Position numbers and translations under genes: made by a program. Shown here one piece after another: positions 25,267 to 33,816 of a stretch of DNA of 64,000 bases. This stretch comes from Peribacillus sp. FSL E2-0218 (GTDB lineage Bacteria > Bacillota > Bacilli > Bacillales > DSM-1321). Within the stretch, counting starts at the first letter, position 1; every line of letters begins with the position of its first letter. The stretch is taken from NCBI RefSeq assembly GCF_037992945.1, contig NZ_CP150304.1, forward strand, positions 1,367,501 to 1,431,500, read 5' to 3'. The notes below the pieces were generated by a model that did no database searches, was not told the origin of the DNA, and saw only the letters and a list, made by a program, of their open reading frames with translations.

Positions 25267-26220
25267 TTGACTAATCATAGCCGGATACCGGCCTATATAT
25301 ATACGTTTACGTGCACTCCTGACGAAGGCTCATTATCCAAAATGGAGATGCGCTCGTTCTTTGGTTTTGAAACGGAAGGAAACATTTTGAAAAGCGATAT
25401 AAAAATTGAACCGAGCAGAAGTCCTTTTATAAAAGGGCGTGTGGATGTCTTGTTCGAAGGGGAGAGCATCTCCGAAATCGTTGAGCAAGTAAAGACCATT
25501 CATTTGCCGGATTCAACGTTCAAAGTGCTATTCGTAAAAATCAATGATTTGAATGAAGAAGAAAAAATAGATTATGATGGGCAGCGTGAAATCGAACGAG
25601 AGATTGGCTGGCACATCCAAGCGGAGGCGGATGTACGCAATCCTGATCAGGTGTTCGGAATCGTGCCCCTCGGCGGGCGTTGGTATTTTGGCGAGTATGT
25701 CAAACCTGATGCAATTTGGTTACATCATATGAAGAAGCCTCGAGAATATTCAACTGCCCTAAGCACAAGGGTGGCAAGGGCCATTGCGAACATAGCCGTT
25801 CCGCATCCTGATGGAGTGAAGGCCATCGATCCATGCTGCGGGATTGGTACCGTATTGGTAGAGGCGCTATCAATGGGGATAAATATTGATGGGCGAGATA
25901 TCAATCCGCTCGTTACAGACGGCTCTAGGGAGAACATTGCCTATTTTGGACTTGAGGGCGAAGTAACCACAGGTCCGATTTCAGAGGTCACCAGTAACTA
26001 TGATGTGGCGATCATTGATATGCCCTACAATTTATATACGCATGCGACACCGGAGGATCAGCTCTCGATCCTTAAACATGCAAGACGTTTCGCTGACAAA
26101 GTCGTTGTCGTGACGATTGACACGATGGATCAGATGATTGGTGAAGCAGGGTTTGAAATTGCCGATCGATGTGTAGCGAGGAAAGGGATTTTCTCGAGAC
26201 AGGTTGTAGTGTGCGTGTGA
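25267..26220 (+). CDS. TRM11-like SAM-dependent methyltransferase
   Basis: A 317-residue protein from TTG 25267 (AAGGATGGGA upstream); an ATG at 25249 is an alternative. The N-terminal half is a THUMP/ferredoxin-like part (about 1-150). The C-terminal half is a Rossmann methylase with the SAM motif AIDPCCGIGTVLVEALSMG (about 180-198) and catalytic motif IIDMPYNLYTH (about 243-253), a variant of D/N-P-P-Y with Met in place of the first Pro. This resembles Trm11/TrmG10 N2-guanosine tRNA methylases. The target RNA is unproven. Confidence 0.8.
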   Translation: MTNHSRIPAYIYTFTCTPDEGSLSKMEMRSFFGFETEGNILKSDIKIEPSRSPFIKGRVDVLFEGESISEIVEQVKTIHLPDSTFKVLFVKINDLNEEEKIDYDGQREIEREIGWHIQAEADVRNPDQVFGIVPLGGRWYFGEYVKPDAIWLHHMKKPREYSTALSTRVARAIANIAVPHPDGVKAIDPCCGIGTVLVEALSMGINIDGRDINPLVTDGSRENIAYFGLEGEVTTGPISEVTSNYDVAIIDMPYNLYTHATPEDQLSILKHARRFADKVVVVTIDTMDQMIGEAGFEIADRCVARKGIFSRQVVVCV

Positions 26221-26234
26221 GAGTGCCAAAAAAG

Positions 26235-26267
26235 AAGGCTGAAATCTTTAATGGATTTCAGCCTTTT
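26235..26267. terminator. Bidirectional terminator
   Basis: AAGGCTGAAATC / GATTTCAGCCTT stem flanked by A and T runs, serving the convergent methylase and MBL-hydrolase genes. Confidence 0.88.
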
Positions 26268-26273
26268 TGATGA

Positions 26274-27239
26274 TTACATCGCTTGATAATGAACCACTTT
26301 TGCGATGACTTTCTTCGTGATTTTCCCCTGGTACTCCAAATAATCCAAGTGACCGATGATTTCTGACATGACAAGCGGGAATTGGGATACATACTTTTGC
26401 CTGTAAAATGCCTTTGCCAGCTCATTTCCAGAAGAAATTCCGTTTTCTATCATTGCCAAGATTTTTTGTGATTTCCTCTCGATGCCATTCAGCCTTTTTT
26501 CAATCAAAAGACTTGGCTGTTCAATGATATTCCCGTGACCAGGCAGAAGGAGATCAACCTGTAATGCCAAACATCGCTTCAAAGAGTCGATATGTTCGAC
26601 AAGAGTCCGCATTCTATTGCCCTTATCATCAGGTTCGATCAAGGCGTTACTTGAAATATGCTCGATCAATAAATCACCGGAAAGCAGTCGATTTCCTTTT
26701 GGATCAAGAAAGGCGATTTGGTCCGGGGCATGCCCGGGAAATTCAATCACCTCAAAGTCAAACAAGTGTTTTTCGGTGATTCCAATGATGTCGCCATTCA
26801 ACTTTTTATCTTTATTATGGTCGACCGCGTTGAAAAGGTAAGCCACCTGTTTATCGCCAAGTTCACCACAGCCCATCTCCAAATAAAGCTGTTTATAAAA
26901 TTCAATGCGCATGCTTAAGAAATCGGGATCTCGTTTTAGGCGAGGAACGGCTTTAGGATGGGCATATACCGGAATCGGGTAGCGCGCAGTAATCTTATTG
27001 ACCAAACCAACATGATCTCCATGATGGTGGGTTAACCAGATATCCGTGATATCCCCAATGTTCAAATCATTTTCCTTCAATGTGTGCTGCAAGGCATTCC
27101 AGCAAGTATCATCATTCATGCCTGCATCGATCAATGTTAAAGCGTCTGCCTTTTTCACTAAGTAAAAGTTTATGCTTTTTAAAGATAAAGCGCTCGGAGC
27201 GATGATTGGATAAATTTCAAAATCTGCATTCGTTTTCAT
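26274..27239 (-). CDS. MBL-fold metallohydrolase
   Basis: A 321-residue metallo-beta-lactamase-fold hydrolase. The zinc motif THHHGDHVG (about 70-78), FPGHAPDQIAFLD (His near 167), SGDLLIEHIS (Asp near 190) and LLPGHG (His near 236) give the full dinuclear metal site. A C-terminal helical domain (about 245-321) resembles the DNA-binding-like tail of the LACTB2/ beta-lactamase-related hydrolases. The substrate is not evident; thioesters or RNA are both known for relatives. Confidence 0.87.
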   Translation of the reverse strand: MKTNADFEIYPIIAPSALSLKSINFYLVKKADALTLIDAGMNDDTCWNALQHTLKENDLNIGDITDIWLTHHHGDHVGLVNKITARYPIPVYAHPKAVPRLKRDPDFLSMRIEFYKQLYLEMGCGELGDKQVAYLFNAVDHNKDKKLNGDIIGITEKHLFDFEVIEFPGHAPDQIAFLDPKGNRLLSGDLLIEHISSNALIEPDDKGNRMRTLVEHIDSLKRCLALQVDLLLPGHGNIIEQPSLLIEKRLNGIERKSQKILAMIENGISSGNELAKAFYRQKYVSQFPLVMSEIIGHLDYLEYQGKITKKVIAKVVHYQAM

Positions 27240-27432
27240 GAAATTCCGGGATCCTCCTAAAGATAAACAAATTGGAAAACTAGTGAAATGACGAAATAGT
27301 AAGACTTTGTTATTCTATGATTAGTTGATTGAAAGGAAACTGTCAAGAAGAAGCTCCCATATGATCTGGATGAACTGTCCGGTTATGGTTTTTTATGGGT
27401 GGATCGAATGAATCAGTATAGGAGGTTATCAA

Positions 27433-28407
27433 GTGAGGCCGAAAATCTATATTACAAGGAAATTGCCGGAACAAATCATCGAAGGTTTAAGAAGGGATCA
27501 TGACATCAGGATGTGGGAGGAAGAGGAGATACCGGTACCAAGGGAAGTCCTTGAAGAAGAAGTGAAGGAAGTGGATGGGCTGCTTTGCCTGTTGACGGAA
27601 CAAATTGATAAGGCACTGATCGATCGGGCGGTTAAGTTGAAAATCATTGCCAATATGGCGGTCGGCCACAATAATATCGATGCGCACAGTGCCACGGAAC
27701 GGGGCATCATGGTAACGAACACACCTGGGGTATTGACGGAAACGACAGCTGACCTAACCTTTGGCTTGCTGCTGGCAACGGCAAGAAGGATGATGGAGGC
27801 AGCCGATTATTTAAGAAGCGGAAAATGGGAAACATGGTCTCCCTTGCAGCTGACTGGGCAGGATGTACACGGTGCAACACTGGGAATCATCGGCTTGGGC
27901 AGGATAGGGGAAGCACTGGCCAAAAGAGCGAAGGGCTTTGATATGAATTTGGTTTATTTTAATCGAAGCCGTAAATATGAACAGGAAAAGAAATTGGGCA
28001 TGAAATACCTCCCGCTTGAAAAGCTGCTTCAAGTATCCGATTTTGTGTGTGTCATGCTGCCGCTTACAAAGGATACCGCTTATATGATTGGCAAGGAGCA
28101 GTTGAAATTAATGAAGGGGACGAGTGTGCTCATAAATACGGCAAGAGGCGGGATCATCGATGAAAAGGCATTATATCATGCCTTGAAGAATCGTGAAATC
28201 TGGGCAGCAGGGCTGGATGTATTTGAAGATGAACCCGTTCCTGTCGAGCACCCGCTGCTAACATTGCCCAATCTGGTTACATTACCGCATATCGGGAGTG
28301 CCAGCATTGCCACAAGACTGAAAATGGCAGCCCTAGCTGTACAAAACCTGGCGGATGGATTGGCGGGAGATACCCCCCGAAATTTAGTATTGTTGAATAA
28401 AGCATAA
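27433..28407 (+). CDS. D-isomer-specific 2-hydroxyacid dehydrogenase
   Basis: A 324-residue NAD(P)-dependent dehydrogenase of the glyoxylate/hydroxypyruvate reductase type. NAD binding is in LGIIGLGRIGEALAKRAKGF (GxGxxG, about 152-171). Catalytic residues are Arg in NTARGGIIDEKAL (about 236), Glu in DVFEDEPVP (about 265) and His in LPHIGSAS (about 283). VGHNNIDAHSATERGIMVTNTPGVLTETTADL is also typical (key VTNTPGVLTE). GTG 27433 follows GGAGGTTATCAA. The natural hydroxyacid is unknown; glyoxylate or hydroxypyruvate are likely. Confidence 0.9.
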   Translation: MRPKIYITRKLPEQIIEGLRRDHDIRMWEEEEIPVPREVLEEEVKEVDGLLCLLTEQIDKALIDRAVKLKIIANMAVGHNNIDAHSATERGIMVTNTPGVLTETTADLTFGLLLATARRMMEAADYLRSGKWETWSPLQLTGQDVHGATLGIIGLGRIGEALAKRAKGFDMNLVYFNRSRKYEQEKKLGMKYLPLEKLLQVSDFVCVMLPLTKDTAYMIGKEQLKLMKGTSVLINTARGGIIDEKALYHALKNREIWAAGLDVFEDEPVPVEHPLLTLPNLVTLPHIGSASIATRLKMAALAVQNLADGLAGDTPRNLVLLNKA

Positions 28408-28410
28408 TCC

Positions 28411-28606
28411 GCGGACGGCCGGAAAAAGTGCGGGGAGGCTGGAAAAATCGGAGGCCGGCCGGAAAAAGTGCGATGTAGGTCGGAAAAATCGGAGGATGGC
28501 CGGAAAAAGTGTGGTTAAGGCCGGAAAAAATCGGAGGATGGCCGGAAAAAGTGCGGGGTGGGTCGGAAAAATCAGCGGACGACCTGAAAAATGCAGTGTA
28601 AGCCGT
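28411..28606 (+). repeat. A-tract array with 20-21 bp step and alternating units
   Basis: Nine units built on GGCCGGAAAAA, with GGAAAAA starting at 28421, 28441, 28461, 28482, 28502, 28523, 28544 and 28565 and a TGAAAAA at 28585. Steps are 20 or 21 bp. The bases after the A-tract alternate strictly GTG, TCG, GTG, TCG, GTG, TCG, GTG, TCA, giving a 41-bp higher-order unit. It is G-rich on this strand and AT only in the tracts. The rest of the gap, to 28868, shows no gene. Confidence 0.85.
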
Positions 28607-28868
28607 TTATCATCTGAAATGACTCCAAAAAGCGGTCATTTTTTATTGCCAGTACGGAAAAATGCACTGAAGTGGATTCCAATCTAAGGATTTGGGCGAG
28701 GTATATTTCAGATGAATTTCGCCGTTTTGCAGCAAAGGTAGACAGAGCGATAGGCAACCACATTGGGAGAATTCCAGATCAAGGGAGGCATACTTATCGT
28801 AAATTGTTCCGATCTTTTGTAAAATGAATAAAGCGAAAAACAATTAGTTGAAAGGGATAGGTTAACGA

Positions 28869-30101
28869 ATGATTGAAATGAAGGAAACGATATCGACAGG
28901 TGACGAAATGACTAAATCCAAAAGACTGCTTTTGGCACTTATGCTAGGTTCTTTTGCAGCGATTGGACCACTGTCACTGGATATGTATTTACCAGGTCTC
29001 CCATCACTGGCGGATGATCTGAAAAGCAGTACGTCCCTGGCACAGCTGAGTTTGACTGCCTGCTTGTTAGGGTTGGCACTTGGCCAAATGTATTTGGGGC
29101 CGCTAAGCGATGCGAAAGGCAGGCGCACACCGTTAATCATTTCTTTATCGGTTTATGGCCTTTCATCTTTGTTATGTGCCTTTGCTCCAACGATTGAATT
29201 GCTATTATTATTACGTTTTATCCAAGGCGTTGCGGGTGCGGGGGGCATCGTCATTTCAAGGGCCATCGTCCGTGATTTATTTTCAGGAACGGATTTGACC
29301 AAATTCTTCTCCATGCTCATGCTGGTTAATGGGGCGGCGCCGATTTTGGCTCCTGTGTTTGGGGGACAGCTTTTACAGTTCACTTCTTGGCGGGGCGTTT
29401 TCCTGGTGATTGCGATATTAGGTGTCCTGATGGTTGCCGCTGCCTTTTTCGGGATAAAGGAAACTTTATCGCCTAATTTCAGGAGCGCCGGGGGGATATA
29501 CGACACAATCAGGACTTTTGGGAATTTAGTGGGTGACCGTGTATTTATGGGGTATGCCTTTTCACAAGGCTTCATAAGTGCTGCCATGTTCGCTTATATT
29601 TCCGGTTCTCCCTTTGTCCTCCAGAACATATATGGCGTTTCCCCACAGACATTCAGCTTGATTTTTGCAATGAATGGAGTGGGAATCATCATTGCCTCTC
29701 AAGTGGCAGGAAAGCTGGCAGGAAGGGTGAAAGAAGAAAAACTCCTTCAAATCGGATTATGTCTTGCCCTGTTTGGCGGGGTTTTCCTTATTGCCTCAGT
29801 GCTTTTCGAGATAGGGTTAGCAGGAATTCTAATCGCTCTGTTCCTCTCGGTTTCAAGCGTCGGCATCGTCGGTACGACGAGTTTTTCGTTAGCGATGCAA
29901 AATCAGAAAAAAACGGCAGGCAGTGCATCGGCCTTGATTGGATTGCTGCCCTTCATACTGGGCTCACTCATGGCTCCTTTGGTGGGCTTGGGTTCTGGCG
30001 AATCACCCCTGCCGATGGGAATTGTGATGGTAAGCTGTCATGCGATCGCCATGCTCGCTTACCTAATGCTTGCACGCCGCGGCTTAAGAAAGGTCGCTTA
30101 A
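28869..30101 (+). CDS. MFS drug exporter (Bcr/CflA family)
   Basis: A 410-residue 12-helix major facilitator. LSLDMYLPGLPSLADDL (helix 1, about 37-53) and GLALGQMYLGPLSDAKGRRTP (motif A, about 72-92) are characteristic of the Bcr/CflA subfamily, and LLRFIQGVAGAGGIVISRAIVRDLF is motif C-like. These pumps expel drugs such as bicyclomycin by proton antiport. ATG 28869 follows AAAGGGATAGG. The real substrate is unknown. Confidence 0.9.
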   Translation: MIEMKETISTGDEMTKSKRLLLALMLGSFAAIGPLSLDMYLPGLPSLADDLKSSTSLAQLSLTACLLGLALGQMYLGPLSDAKGRRTPLIISLSVYGLSSLLCAFAPTIELLLLLRFIQGVAGAGGIVISRAIVRDLFSGTDLTKFFSMLMLVNGAAPILAPVFGGQLLQFTSWRGVFLVIAILGVLMVAAAFFGIKETLSPNFRSAGGIYDTIRTFGNLVGDRVFMGYAFSQGFISAAMFAYISGSPFVLQNIYGVSPQTFSLIFAMNGVGIIIASQVAGKLAGRVKEEKLLQIGLCLALFGGVFLIASVLFEIGLAGILIALFLSVSSVGIVGTTSFSLAMQNQKKTAGSASALIGLLPFILGSLMAPLVGLGSGESPLPMGIVMVSCHAIAMLAYLMLARRGLRKVA

Positions 30102-30108
30102 AACAGCT

Positions 30109-30148
30109 AAAGAGCTGAAGTCCCTTGGTGGGATTTCAGCTCTTTTTG
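30109..30148. terminator. Bidirectional terminator
   Basis: AAAGAGCTGAA-TCCC / GGGA-TTCAGCTCTTTTT stem between the convergent MFS and SDR genes. Confidence 0.88.
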
Positions 30149-30163
30149 TTAAGGTTTCATGGA

Positions 30164-30949
30164 TTATAATAGCGATTCTGCTCCGTCGATATAAACTTCC
30201 GTGCCGGTGACGTGGGAGGACATGTCAGAAGCTAAAAATAATACAAGGTCACCAGCCTGATCGGTGGTTCCAGCTTTATTGGCTAAAGGCTGTGAGCCCT
30301 GCGGATATTCGATGGGTATCCTGATTTTCTCTAAGTGTTCATCTTCAGGGAAAGTATTGTCGTGGATGTTCGTATCGATTGACCCGGGACAAATGGTATT
30401 GACCCTGATTTTATATTTTGCCAATTCGAGCGCTGCCATTTTACCGAATGCGACCTGTCCAGCTTTGGAGGCGCTATAGGCGGAAAAACCAAAGTTCTTG
30501 AAAAATCGGTTACCATTGATGGAGCTGTTGATGACGATGCTGCCGCCCGTTTCCTTCATATATGGAATGGCGTATTTGATGGTGAGAAAGGTACCTTTAA
30601 GGTTAATGGTGTGCGTTTGATCCCAATCTTCTGGTTTGATGTCTTCAATTGGGGCAATCACGCCGTTGATGCCCGCATTAGCGAATACGAAGTCAATTTT
30701 TCCGAAATGGTCATAGGCAGCCTTGAAGGCATGTTCAACTTGCTCCGGCTTTGATACATCGGTTTTAATGATTAACGCTTCCCGGCCGAGATTTTCAACC
30801 TCTTCCTTCACCTTTTCAGCCTTTTCCACGGTGCGATCGAAAAAGATGATGTTCGCACCGTTTTCAGCTAGCTTCAGTGCTGCCCCCCGGCCAATTCCCG
30901 ATCCTCCGCCGGTAATGATGGCCACCTTATTTTTCATTAAATCTGACAT
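30164..30949 (-). CDS. Short-chain dehydrogenase/reductase
   Basis: A 261-residue classical SDR. It has the cofactor motif TGGGSGIGRGAAL (about 11-23), NAG at ANAGINGV, the catalytic Ser in VINSSINGN (about 140) and the catalytic YSASKAGQ (about 157-164). ICPGSIDTNIHD is the PG motif. NAD is more likely than NADP since Asp (FFDRT) ends strand 2. ATG 30949 was chosen with AGGAG 12 bases upstream; GTG 30958 is possible. The substrate is unknown. Confidence 0.88.
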   Translation of the reverse strand: MSDLMKNKVAIITGGGSGIGRGAALKLAENGANIIFFDRTVEKAEKVKEEVENLGREALIIKTDVSKPEQVEHAFKAAYDHFGKIDFVFANAGINGVIAPIEDIKPEDWDQTHTINLKGTFLTIKYAIPYMKETGGSIVINSSINGNRFFKNFGFSAYSASKAGQVAFGKMAALELAKYKIRVNTICPGSIDTNIHDNTFPEDEHLEKIRIPIEYPQGSQPLANKAGTTDQAGDLVLFLASDMSSHVTGTEVYIDGAESLL

Positions 30950-31154
30950 AACCTTCACACGCTCCTTTTTTAGTTTTCTTTCCCCTTTAGGGAGTATGTA
31001 GAAACCTCATGGCAGTGGTAATATAGGAAATTATATACGAATATTGCCTAAAAAATCCAATTTGAACCTTTGCCGTTAATCATTATGTTTTGTTTTTTTA
31101 TGAATTGTCGGTATATTGAGTACATAATAAGTTAGCTTGAAAGGGGATAGGCTG

Positions 31155-32141
31155 TTGATACGAATAGGGGTAATAGGAACAAATTGGATCACGGAACGAT
31201 TTTTGGAGGGGGCAAAGCATGTAGCGGATCTATCGTTAACGGCGGTATATTCACGGACGGAAGAGAAGGCTAAGGAATTTGCCGGGAAATATGGAGTTTC
31301 GACGATTTTTACGAATTTGGAGGAAATGGCCGCAAGCGATGCGATCGACGCTGTCTATATAGCCAGCCCCAACTCCCATCATTGCAGGCAGGCAGTATTA
31401 TTTTTACAAGCTAAGAAGCATGTATTATGTGAAAAACCAATGGCCTCAAATGCGGCCGAGGTGAAGCAAATGATCGAGGCCGCCCAACAAAATGGCGTGC
31501 TATTGATGGAAGCGATGAAATCAACGATCATGCCAAATTTCCGAAGCGTGCAGGAAAATATCGCGAAAATCGGCGAAGTACGCCGTTTTACGGCAAGCTT
31601 TTGTCAATATTCCTCCCGCTATGATGCGTATAAACAGGGTACAGTGCTGAATGCATTCAATCCGGAATTTTCGAGTGGTTCATTAATGGATTTGGGGATT
31701 TATGTCCTGTATCCGCTTGTTGTTCTATTCGGTAAACCGAATAAGGTGCAGGCAACAGGAACGATGCTTGAATCAGGAGTTGATGGGCAGGGCTCGATCT
31801 TGCTTTCTTACGATGATATGGAAGCAGTCGTCATGTATTCGAAGATCACCCAATCCGATCAGCCAACTGAAATTCAGGGGGAACTTGGAAGCATCTTAAT
31901 ACAGAAAATTTCAGGACCGGTTGCTGCAAGTATCCAGTACCGCGACGGAACCGCTGAAAATATTACGGTACCTCAGGATATGCCGTCGATGTATTATGAA
32001 GCGGAAGAATTCGTTGGATTGATAAAGCAGGGGAAAATGGAGTCCGATATAAATTCTTTCTCCCACTCACTATCGACGATGGAAATCATGGACGAAGCAA
32101 GACGCCAAATCGGTATCGTCTTCCCGGCAGACCGATCATAA
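31155..32141 (+). CDS. Gfo/Idh/MocA-family oxidoreductase
   Basis: A 328-residue NAD(P)-dependent oxidoreductase. IRIGVIGTNWITERFLEG is the N-terminal Rossmann motif; YIASPNSHHCRQA and HVLCEKPMASNAAEVK (EKP, catalytic Lys, near residue 94) follow the family. The C-terminal domain contains SSGSLMDLGIYVLYPLVVLFG. I chose TTG 31155, after AAAGGGGATAGG, to give the usual start. A sugar or dihydrodiol substrate is likely. It is not linked to the guloside cluster further downstream. Confidence 0.88.
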   Translation: MIRIGVIGTNWITERFLEGAKHVADLSLTAVYSRTEEKAKEFAGKYGVSTIFTNLEEMAASDAIDAVYIASPNSHHCRQAVLFLQAKKHVLCEKPMASNAAEVKQMIEAAQQNGVLLMEAMKSTIMPNFRSVQENIAKIGEVRRFTASFCQYSSRYDAYKQGTVLNAFNPEFSSGSLMDLGIYVLYPLVVLFGKPNKVQATGTMLESGVDGQGSILLSYDDMEAVVMYSKITQSDQPTEIQGELGSILIQKISGPVAASIQYRDGTAENITVPQDMPSMYYEAEEFVGLIKQGKMESDINSFSHSLSTMEIMDEARRQIGIVFPADRS

Positions 32142-32251
32142 GCCTTTAATGAGTACAGCCTCAAGTTGGAAGGGTATAAATGGATGTTACGGATTACCTT
32201 AAGTTGGGTACAATTGAGTACACGGACAATTTTATTGCTGGAGGAATGGAC

Positions 32252-32563
32252 ATGAAATGCAAAATTAATCGGAATGCAGCAAAGGTTCTTCATAATATGC
32301 TGAACACGGATGAAGCAAAAGGAAAAATGGTCCGTGTGTATATCACCCATATGCATGGTGACCATGCTCATTATGAGATGAAGCTGGATACACCCGCTGC
32401 GCATGATGAAATCGTCAAAACGGATAAAGATATTGATATTTTGCTGGACTCACGTGAGGAATTTCTTGACGGTGTCTGGATCAAATATTTTTACGTACCT
32501 GAAGAAGGCTTTGAAATTACTAATCCTTCTAAAGAACCGAACGGGCATCATCATCACCAGTAA
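32252..32563 (+). CDS. HesB-like protein without Fe-S cysteines
   Basis: A 103-residue protein from ATG 32252, directly after GGAGGAATGGAC (an ATG at 32180 lacks a site). KINRNAAKVLHNMLNTDEAK, then MVRVYITHMHGDHAHYEM and LLDSREEFLDGVWIKYFYV, follow the HesB/IscA-like fold of small Fe-S assembly homologs. The usual CxC/C ligands are missing; instead it has HMHGDHAHYE and a C-terminal HHHHQ, so it may bind a metal through His. One Cys (residue 3) is present. The homology is by pattern, and function is unknown. Confidence 0.65.
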   Translation: MKCKINRNAAKVLHNMLNTDEAKGKMVRVYITHMHGDHAHYEMKLDTPAAHDEIVKTDKDIDILLDSREEFLDGVWIKYFYVPEEGFEITNPSKEPNGHHHHQ

Positions 32564-32591
32564 CAGTAGAATGTGAAGGGGGACAATTGGC

Positions 32592-33713
32592 ATGAATCAA
32601 AAATACGAAAAGATTTTTCAACCATACAAATTTTCATCAGGGGTCGAAGTGAACAACCGGATCATGATGGCCCCGATGACCACCTATTCTTCAGATGATC
32701 ATGGGGTGGTGACCGATGCGGAACTGGCTTACTACGCCGATCGTTCTGCAGGTGTAGGCGCAGTGATTACGGCGTGTGCTTATGTCATGGCCAGCGGCAA
32801 AGGGTTTCCGGGCCAATTAAGTGCAGATGACGATTCCTTTATCCCATCGTTAAAAAAATTGGCGGAAACGATTCAATCCAACGGATCAAAAGCCATTTTA
32901 CAAATCTATCATGGCGGTCGCCAAAGCCCTCCGGAGTTATTGCCTGATAACCAGCCAGTTTCAGCCAGCGCCGTTGCTTCCAAAGAGGATGCACCGGTAC
33001 CGCGGGAAATGAGTGAAGACGACATACAAGAAGTCATTACCGCATTTGGAGAAGCGACAAGAAGGGCGATTGAAGCAGGATTCGATGGTGTGGAAATCCA
33101 TGGCGCCAATACATACTTGCTCCAGCAGTTCTTCTCGCCACACTCGAATCGCCGTTCCGATAAATGGGGAGGGACATTAGGCAAACGGCTCATTTTCCCG
33201 CTCACAGTTGTGAATGAAGTGGAAAAAACAGTTGCTGAGCATGCCAAGAAGCCATTTATCATCGGCTACCGTCTATCCCCTGAAGAAGGTAGCAATCCCG
33301 GAATTACTTTGGATGATACGCTGCAGCTTGTTGATAGATTGGCGAATCAAAATCTTGATTACCTGCATATCTCGGTAGGCCATTTCTGGAATGGTTCCTT
33401 CCGTGAGAGTGACAGGACCAAGTCACGGATCGTTAAAATATACGATAAAGTGGGCAACCGCATCCCGGTCGTCGGTGTAGGGGAGCTGCATACTCCCGAT
33501 GAAGTGGCAGAAGCTATGGAAACGGGTGTCCCTTTTATCGCCCTTGGCCGGGAGCTACTGATGGAGCCGCATTGGATCGAAAAAATCAGGTCAGGAAAAG
33601 AAATGGAAATACGAACGACGCTTTCCAAAAAAGATCAGGCCGAACTGGTCATTCCCGATCCGCTCTGGGAAAAGCTAATTGGGGTCAAGGGTTGGCTCCC
33701 GGTCGTGGATTGA
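32592..33713 (+). CDS. NADH-dependent flavin oxidoreductase (Old Yellow Enzyme family)
   Basis: A 373-residue FMN TIM-barrel enzyme. VEVNNRIMMAPMTTYSS opens the barrel. Residues binding substrate and FMN appear in QIYHGGRQSPPELL (about 96-109) and in GFDGVEIHGANTYLLQQFFSPHSNRRSD (about 160-187: HGAN and FSPHSNRRSDxWGG). The GVGELHTPDEVAEA and FIALGREL segments bind the phosphate. Relatives reduce activated alkenes, and some act on fatty acid or bile-acid enoates. It starts 29 bases after the HesB-like gene, with GAAGGGGGACAATTGGC upstream. Confidence 0.9.
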   Translation: MNQKYEKIFQPYKFSSGVEVNNRIMMAPMTTYSSDDHGVVTDAELAYYADRSAGVGAVITACAYVMASGKGFPGQLSADDDSFIPSLKKLAETIQSNGSKAILQIYHGGRQSPPELLPDNQPVSASAVASKEDAPVPREMSEDDIQEVITAFGEATRRAIEAGFDGVEIHGANTYLLQQFFSPHSNRRSDKWGGTLGKRLIFPLTVVNEVEKTVAEHAKKPFIIGYRLSPEEGSNPGITLDDTLQLVDRLANQNLDYLHISVGHFWNGSFRESDRTKSRIVKIYDKVGNRIPVVGVGELHTPDEVAEAMETGVPFIALGRELLMEPHWIEKIRSGKEMEIRTTLSKKDQAELVIPDPLWEKLIGVKGWLPVVD

Positions 33714-33737
33714 ATATGAAAATCAAGAGTGAAAAGA

Positions 33738-33769
33738 AACGTCCTCCATTCATTGGAGGACGTTTTTTT
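33738..33769. terminator. Intrinsic terminator
   Basis: AAACGTCCTCCA / TGGAGGACGTTT stem then T residues, between the convergent flavin-enzyme and LacI genes; usable in both directions. Confidence 0.88.
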
Positions 33770-33816
33770 GAATGTCATCTCATTTTACTAGGATTCTTTC
33801 CTGAAAACTCCATTAT

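Noticed and set aside
28411..28606. Possible CRISPR array
   Set aside because: Units are contiguous with 20-21 bp steps and no unique spacers, and no cas genes are nearby.
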